Source: Nemertoderma westbladi
Lineage: Eukaryota; Xenacoelomorpha; Nemertodermatida; Nemertodermatidae
DNA: 64,000 nucleotides
Assembly: GCA_032718475.1 (NCBI GenBank)
Contig: JAUCBJ010000176.1
Coordinates: 1-64,000 of the forward strand
Direction of reading: 5' to 3'
The notes beneath the pieces are model-generated. The model worked only from the letters and a program-made list of their open reading frames with translations. It had not been told where the DNA came from and did no database searches. Made by a program: the position numbers and the translations under genes. This document shows, piece by piece, positions 57,801 to 64,000 of the stretch. The stretch's first letter is position 1; each line of letters begins with the position of its first letter.

Positions 57801-60800
57801 AAGGTCGGGGTTGAGACAAAACGAAACGAGATAGGTCGGGGTTGAGACAAAACGAAACGAGATAGGTCGGGGTTGAGACAAAACCAGAATGAGATAGGTC
57901 GGGGTTGAGACGAAACGAGATAGGTCGGGGTTGAGACAAAACGGAACGAGATAGGTCGGGGTTGAGATAAAACCAGAATGAGATAGGTCGGGGTTGAGAC
58001 AAAACGAAACGAGATAGGTCGGGGTTGAGACAAAACCAGAATGAGATAGGTCGGGGTTGAGACAAAACGAGATAGGTCGGGGTTGAGACGAAACGAGATA
58101 GGTCGGGGTTGAGACAAAACCAGAACGAGATAGGTCGGGGTTGAGACAAAACGAGATAGGTCGGGGTTGAGACGAAACGAGATAGGTCGGGGTTGAGACA
58201 AAACCAGAACGAGATAGGTCGGGGTTAAGACAAAACCAGAACGAGATAGGTCGGGGTTGAGACAAAACGAGATAGGTCGGGGTTGAGACAAAACGAGATA
58301 GGTCGGGGTTGAGACAAAACCAGAACGAGATAGGTCGGGGTTGAGACAAAACGAGATAGGTCGGGGTTGAGACGAAACGAGATAGGTCGGGGTTGAGACA
58401 AAACCAGAACGAGATAGGTCGGGGTTGAGACAAAACGAAACGAGATAGGTCGGGGTTGAGACAAAACCAGAATGAGATAGGTCGGGGTTGAGACAAAACG
58501 AGATAGGTCGGGGTTGAGACGAAACGAGATAGGTCGGGGTTGAGACAAAACCAGAACGAGATAGGTCGGGGTTGAGACAAAACGAGATAGGTCGGGGTTG
58601 AGACGAAACGAGATAGGTCGGGGTTGAGACAAAACCAGAACGAGATAGGTCGGGGTTAAGACAAAACCAGAACGAGATAGGTCGGGGTTGAGACAAAACG
58701 AGATAGGTCGGGGTTGAGACGAAACGAGATAGGTCGGGGTTGAGACAAAACCAGAACGAGATAGGTCGGGGTTAAGACAAAACCAGAACGAGATAGGTCG
58801 GGGTTGAGACAAAACGAGATAGGTCGGGTTGAGACAAAACCAGAACGAGAAAGGTCGGGGTTGAGACAAAACGAAACGAGATAGGTCGGGGTTGAGACAA
58901 AACGAAACGAGATAGGTCGGGGTTGAGACAAAACCAGAATGAGATAGGTCGGGGTTGAGACGAAACGAGATAGGTCGGGGTTGAGACAAAACGGAACGAG
59001 ATAGGTCGGGGTTGAGATAAAACCAGAATGAGATAGGTCGGGGTTGAGACGAAACGAGATAGGTCGGGGTTGAGACAAAACCAGAACGAGATAGGTCGGG
59101 GTTGAGACAAAACGAGATAGGTCGGGGTTGAGACAAAACCAGAACGAGATAGGTCGGGGTTGAGACAAAAAGAGATTGGTCGGGGTAGAGACGAAACGAG
59201 ATAGGTCGGGGTTGAGACAAAACCAGAATGAGATAGGTCGGGGTTGAGACGAAACGAGATAGGTCGGGGTTGAGACAAAACCAGAACGAGATAGGTCGGG
59301 GTTGAGACAAAACGAGATAGGTCGGGGTTGAGACAAAACCAGAACGATATAGGTCGGGGTTGAGACAAAACGAGATAGGTCGGGGTTGAGACAAAACGAG
59401 ATAGGTCGGGGTTGTGACAAAACGAGATAGGTCTGGGTTGAGACAAAACGAGATAGGTCGGGGTTGAGACAAAACGAGATAGGTCGGGGTTGAGACAAAA
59501 CGAGATAGGTCGGGGTTGAGACAAAACAAGATAGGTCGGGGTTGAGACAACACGAGATAGGTCGGGGTTGAGACAAAACGAGTAGGTCGGGGTTGAGACA
59601 ATACGAGATAGGTCGGGGTTGAGACAAAACGAGATAGGTCGGGGTTGAGACAAAACGAGATAGGTCGGGGTTGAGACAAAACAAGATAGGTCGGGGTTGA
59701 GACAACACGAGATAGGTCGGGGTTGAGACAAAACGAGTAGGTCGGGGTTGAGACAAAACCAGAACGAGATAGGTCAGGGTTGAGACAAAACGAGATAGGT
59801 CGGGGTTGAGACAAAACGAGATAGGTCGGGGTTGAGACAAAACGAGATAGGTCGGGGTTGAGACAAAACCAGAACGAGATAGGTCGCGGTTGAGACAAAA
59901 CGAGAACGAGATAGGTCGGGGTTGAGACAAAACGAGATAGGTCGGGGTTGAGACAAAACGAGAACGAGATAGGTCGGGGTTCAGACAAAACCAGAACGAG
60001 ATAGGTCGGGGTTCAGACAAAACCAGAACGAGATAGGTCGGGGTTGAGACAAAACGAGATAGGTCGGGGTTGAGACAAAACCAGAACGAGATAGGTCGGG
60101 GTTGAGACAACACGAGAACGATATAGGTCGGGGTTGAGACAAAACGAGATAGGTCGGGGTTGAGACAAAACGAGAACGAGATAGGTAGGGGTTGAGACAA
60201 AACGAGAACGAGATAGGTCGGGGTTGAGACAAAACGAGATAGGTCGGGGTTGAGACAATACGAGAACGAGATAGGTCGGGGTTGAGACAAAACGAGATAG
60301 GTCTGGGTTGAGACAAAACGAGAACGAGATAGTTCGGGGTTGAGACAAAACCAGAACGAGATAGGTCAGGGTTGAGACAAAACGAGATAGGTCGGGTTGA
60401 GACAACACGAGATAGGTCGGGGTTGAGACAAAACGAGTAGGTCGGGGTTGAGACAAAACCAGAACGAGATAGGTCGGGGTTGAGACAAAACCAGAACGAG
60501 TTAGGTCGGGGTTGAGACAAAACGAGATAGGTCGGGGTTGAGACAAAACGAGATAGGTCGGGGTTGAGACAAAACAAGATAGGTCGGGGTTGAGTCAACA
60601 CGAGATAGGTCGGGGTTGAGACAAAACGAGTAGGTCGGGGTTGAGACAAAACCAGAACGAGATAGGTCAGGGTTGAGACAAAACGAGATAGGTCGGGGTT
60701 GAGACAAAACGAGATAGGTCGGGGTTGAGACAAAACGAGATAGGTCGGGGTTGAGACAAAACCAGAACGAGATAGGTCGGGGTTGAGACAAAACGAGAAC

Positions 60801-63600
60801 GAGATAGGTCGGGGTTCAGACAAAACCAGAACGAGATAGGTCGGGGTTCAGACAAAACCAGAACGAGATAGGTCGGGGTTGAGAAAAAATGATATAGGTC
60901 GGGGTTGAGACAAAACGAGATAGGTCGGGATTGAGACAAAACGAGAACGAGATAGGTCGGGGTTGAGACAAAACGAGAACGAGATAGGTCGGGGTTGAGA
61001 CAAAACGAGAACGAGATAGGTTGGGGTTGAGACGAAACCAGAACGAGATAGGTCGGGGTTGAGACAAAACGAGATAGGTCGGGGTTGAGACAAAACGAGA
61101 ACGAGATAGGTAGGGGTTGAGACAAAACGAGAACGAGATAGGTCGGGGTTGAGACAAAACGAGATAGGTCGGGGTTGAGACAATACGAGAACGAGATAGG
61201 TCGGGGTTGAGACAAAACGAGATAGGTCGGGGTTGAGACAAAACGAGAACGAGATAGGTCGGGGTTGAGACAAAACCAGAACGAGATAGGTCAGGGTTGA
61301 GACAAAACGAGATAGGTCGGGTTGAGACAACACGAGATAGGTCGGGGTTGAGACAAAACGAGTAGGTCGGGGTTGAGACAAAACCAGAACGAGATAGGTC
61401 GGGGTTGAGACAAAACCAGAACGAGTTAGGTCGGGGTTGAGACAAAACGAGATAGGTCGGGGTTGAGACAAAACGAGATAGGTCGGGGTTGAGACAAAAC
61501 AAGATAGGTCGGGGTTGAGTCAACACGAGATAGGTCGGGGTTGAGACAAAACGAGTAGGTCGGGGTTGAGACAAAACCAGAACGAGATAGGTCAGGGTTG
61601 AGACAAAACGAGATAGGTCGGGGTTGAGACAAAACGAGATAGGTCGGGGTTGAGACAAAACGAGATAGGTCGGGGTTGAGACAAAACCAGAACGAGATAG
61701 GTCGGGGTTGAGACAAAACGAGAACGAGATAGGTCGGGGTTCAGACAAAACCAGAACGAGATAGGTCGGGGTTCAGACAAAACCAGAACGAGATAGGTCG
61801 GGGTTGAGAAAAAATGATATAGGTCGGGGTTGAGACAAAACGAGATAGGTCGGGATTGAGACAAAACGAGAACGAGATAGGTCGGGGTTGAGACAAAACG
61901 AGAACGAGATAGGTCGGGGTTGAGACAAAACGAGAACGAGATAGGTCGGGGTTGAGACGAAACCAGAACGAGATAGGTCGGGGTTGAGACAAAACGAGAT
62001 AGGTCGGGGTTGAGACAAAACCAGAACGAGATAGGTCGGGGTTGAGACAAAACGAGAACGAGATAGGTCGGGGTTGAGACAAAACAGAACGAGATAGGTC
62101 GGGGTTGAGACAAAACGAGATAGGTCGGGGTTGAGACAAAACGAAACGAGATAGGTCGGGGTTGAGACAAAACCAGAACGAGATAGGTCGGGGTTGAGAC
62201 AAAACGAGATAGGTCGGGGTTGAGACGAAACGAGATAGGTCGGGGTTGAGACAAAACGAGATAGGTCGGGGTTGAGACAGAAACGAGATAGGTCGGGGTT
62301 GAGACAAAACCAGAACGAGATAGGTCGGGGTTGAGACAAAACGAGATAGGTCGGGGTTGAGACAAAACGAAACGAGATAGGTCGGGGTTGAGACAAAACC
62401 AGAATGAGATAGGTCGGGGTTGATACGAAACGAGATAGGTCGGGGTTGAGACAAAACCAGAACGAGATAGGTCGGGGTTGAGACAAAACGAGATCGGTCG
62501 GGGTTGAGACAAAACGAAACGAGATAGGTCGGGGTTGAGACAAAACCAGAATGAGATAGGTCGGGGTTGAGACAAAACGAGATAGGTCGGGGTTGAGACG
62601 AAACGAGATAGGTCGGGGTTGAGACAAAACCAGAACGAGATAGGTCGGGGTTGAGACAAAACGAGATAGGTCGGGGTTGAGACGAAACGAGATAGGTCGG
62701 GGTTGAGACAAAACCAGAACGAGATAGGTCGGGGTTAAGACAAAACCAGAACGAGATAGGTCGGGGTTGAGACAAAACGAGATAGGTCGGGGTTGAGACA
62801 AAACGAGATAGGTCGGGGTTGAGACAAAACCAGAACGAGATAGGTCGGGGTTGAGACAAAACGAGATAGGTCGGGGTTGAGACGAAACGAGATAGGTCGG
62901 GGTTGAGACAAAACCAGAACGAGATAGGTCGGGGTTGAGACAAAACGAAACGAGATAGGTCGGGGTTGAGACAAAACCAGAATGAGATAGGTCGGGGTTG
63001 AGACAAAACGAGATAGGTCGGGGTTGAGACGAAACGAGATAGGTCGGGGTTGAGACAAAACCAGAACGAGATAGGTCGGGGTTGAGACAAAACGAGATAG
63101 GTCGGGGTTGAGACGAAACGAGATAGGTCGGGGTTGAGACAAAACCAGAACGAGATAGGTCGGGGTTAAGACAAAACCAGAACGAGATAGGTCGGGGTTG
63201 AGACAAAACGAGATAGGTCGGGGTTGAGACAAAACGAGATAGGTCGGGGTTGAGACAAAACCAGAACGAGATAGGTCGGGGTTGAGACAAAACGAGATAG
63301 GTCGGGGTTGAGACGAAACGAGATAGGTCGGGGTTGAGACAAAACCAGAACGAGATAGGTCGGGGTTAAGACAAAACCAGAACGAGATAGGTCGGGGTTG
63401 AGACAAAACGAGATAGGTCGGGTTGAGACAAAACCAGAACGAGAAAGGTCGGGGTTGAGACAAAACGAAACGAGATAGGTCGGGGTTGAGACAAAACGAA
63501 ACGAGATAGGTCGGGGTTGAGACAAAACCAGAATGAGATAGGTCGGGGTTGAGACGAAACGAGATAGGTCGGGGTTGAGACAAAACGGAACGAGATAGGT
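54850..63600. repeat. Higher-order repeat family marked by ACGGAACG
   Basis: The rare variant ACGGAACG, each time followed by a GTTGAGATAAAACC unit, occurs at 54,859, 56,119, 57,941, 58,991 and 63,585. The spacings are 1,260, 1,822, 1,050 and 4,594 bp. The variant GTCGGGGTAGAGACG after AAAAAGAGATTG occurs at 59,167 and 63,761, again 4,594 bp apart. Confidence 0.75.
59950..61810. repeat. Higher-order duplication, 925-bp offset
   Basis: The rare variant GAGAAAAAATGATATAGG occurs at 60,881 and 61,806, at the ends of two blocks with the same unit order. The lower ends of the blocks are offset by 835 bp, so one copy has gained or lost about 90 bp, equal to a few units. The blocks are rich in GACAACACG and CGAGTAGG variants not seen elsewhere. 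Confidence 0.7.
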
Positions 63601-64000
63601 CGGGGTTGAGATAAAACCAGAATGAGATAGGTCGGGGTTGAGACGAAACGAGATAGGTCGGGGTTGAGACAAAACCAAAACGAGATAGGTCGGGGTTGAG
63701 ACAAAACGAGATAGGTCGGGGTTGAGACAAAACCAGAACGAGATAGGTCGGGGTTGAGACAAAAAGAGATTGGTCGGGGTAGAGACGAAACGAGATAGGT
63801 CGGGGTTGAGACAAAACCAGAATGAGATAGGTCGGGGTTGAGACGAAACGAGATAGGTCGGGGTTGAGACAAAACCAGAACGAGATAGGTCGGGGTTGAG
63901 ACAAAACGAGATAGGTCGGGGTTGAGACAAAACCAGAACGATATAGGTCGGGGTTGAGACAAAACGAGATAGGTCGGGGTTGAGACAAAACGAGATAGGT

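Larger units (their letters stand above)
18527..64000. repeat. 26/32-bp satellite array, more than 45 kb
   Basis: Continuous tandem array running off the right edge. Every unit has a core close to AGGTCGGGGTTGAGAC followed by an A-run. The short form (26 bp) ends CGAGAT. The long form (32 bp) has an extra hexamer, CAGAAC or GAGAAC, before GAGAT. Rarer forms are 25 bp (CGAGTAGG), 31 bp (CGAAACGAGAT) and 33 bp (an extra G in GTCAGGGGTTG). Core variants GTTCAG, GTTGCG, GTTAAG and GACGAAAC mark different stretches. I estimate about 1,500 units from length alone. The minus strand of the consensus has no stop codon in any frame, which creates hundreds of spurious long frames. No gene or unrelated insertion was noticed inside. 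Confidence 0.95.

Noticed and set aside
18407-64000. Hundreds of minus-strand reading frames up to 861 codons with SQPRPISF-type repeats
   Set aside because: The reverse complement of the 26/32-bp unit has no stop in any frame, and unit length is not a multiple of three, so the same peptide cycle appears in all frames. There is no start context, domain or selection signal.
18527-64000. CRISPR-like array because of short direct repeats of 26-33 bp
   Set aside because: There are no unique spacers; units are contiguous and the genome is eukaryotic.
18527-64000. AGGTCA nuclear-receptor half-sites in units with GTCAGGG
   Set aside because: Most units read AGGTCG. The A variant is sporadic and spacing is set by the satellite, so it is chance similarity.

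Overview
The window is eukaryotic, most likely from an invertebrate metazoan. The evidence is a gag protein with a DUF1759-like domain (typical of Bel/Pao LTR retrotransposons of animals), 961-bp LTRs, consensus splice signals, no bacterial-type operons, and about 49 kb of tandem satellite DNA. I cannot assign a phylum from sequence alone. I see no ordinary host gene.

Positions 1-14,573 hold two related Bel/Pao-like elements arranged head to head. The left element lies on the minus strand and runs off the window edge: gag N-terminus at 1-1300, a 2.2-kb leader, and a 5' LTR at 3469-4420. A 261-bp spacer (4421-4681) separates it from the right element on the plus strand (4682-14,573). The right element has two 961-bp LTRs that differ at two positions by my count, so it looks young. 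Its leader (5643-7918) is unusually long and contains hairpins, a 38-bp minisatellite, a 287-bp tandem duplication and TACCGGTA-rich repeats. Gag follows in two overlapping frames (7919-9433 and 9408-10,499). No protease, reverse transcriptase, RNase H or integrase could be found, so the element looks non-autonomous. In place of pol there is about 1.3 kb of AT-rich non-coding DNA, then a 3' coding region (11,791-13,239). That region is broken by one in-frame TGA and encodes three CCHC-type zinc knuckles and a very basic tail. A consensus 5' splice site inside gag lies in phase with a possible 3' splice site just before this region, so a spliced gag-to-zinc-knuckle product is possible.

From 14,575 to the end the window is satellite DNA of three unrelated families placed end to end. 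The first is a 66-bp unit (10 full copies plus a partial one, 14,575-15,268) whose reverse strand resembles the promoter boxes of tRNA-derived SINEs. The second is a 51-bp unit (61 full copies plus a partial one, 15,285-18,439) with no length variation, an internal dyad and an 8-unit higher-order repeat. The third is a 26/32-bp family (18,527-64,000, continuing past the edge) of very roughly 1,500 units. It is organised into variant domains and nested higher-order duplications with offsets of 2005, 3115/3116, 1260, 1050 and 925 bp.

The many long reading frames in the satellites come from stop-poor repeats and are not annotated as genes. The most interesting parts are the gag/zinc-knuckle architecture of the pol-less element, its conserved structured leader, and the higher-order organisation of the satellites.
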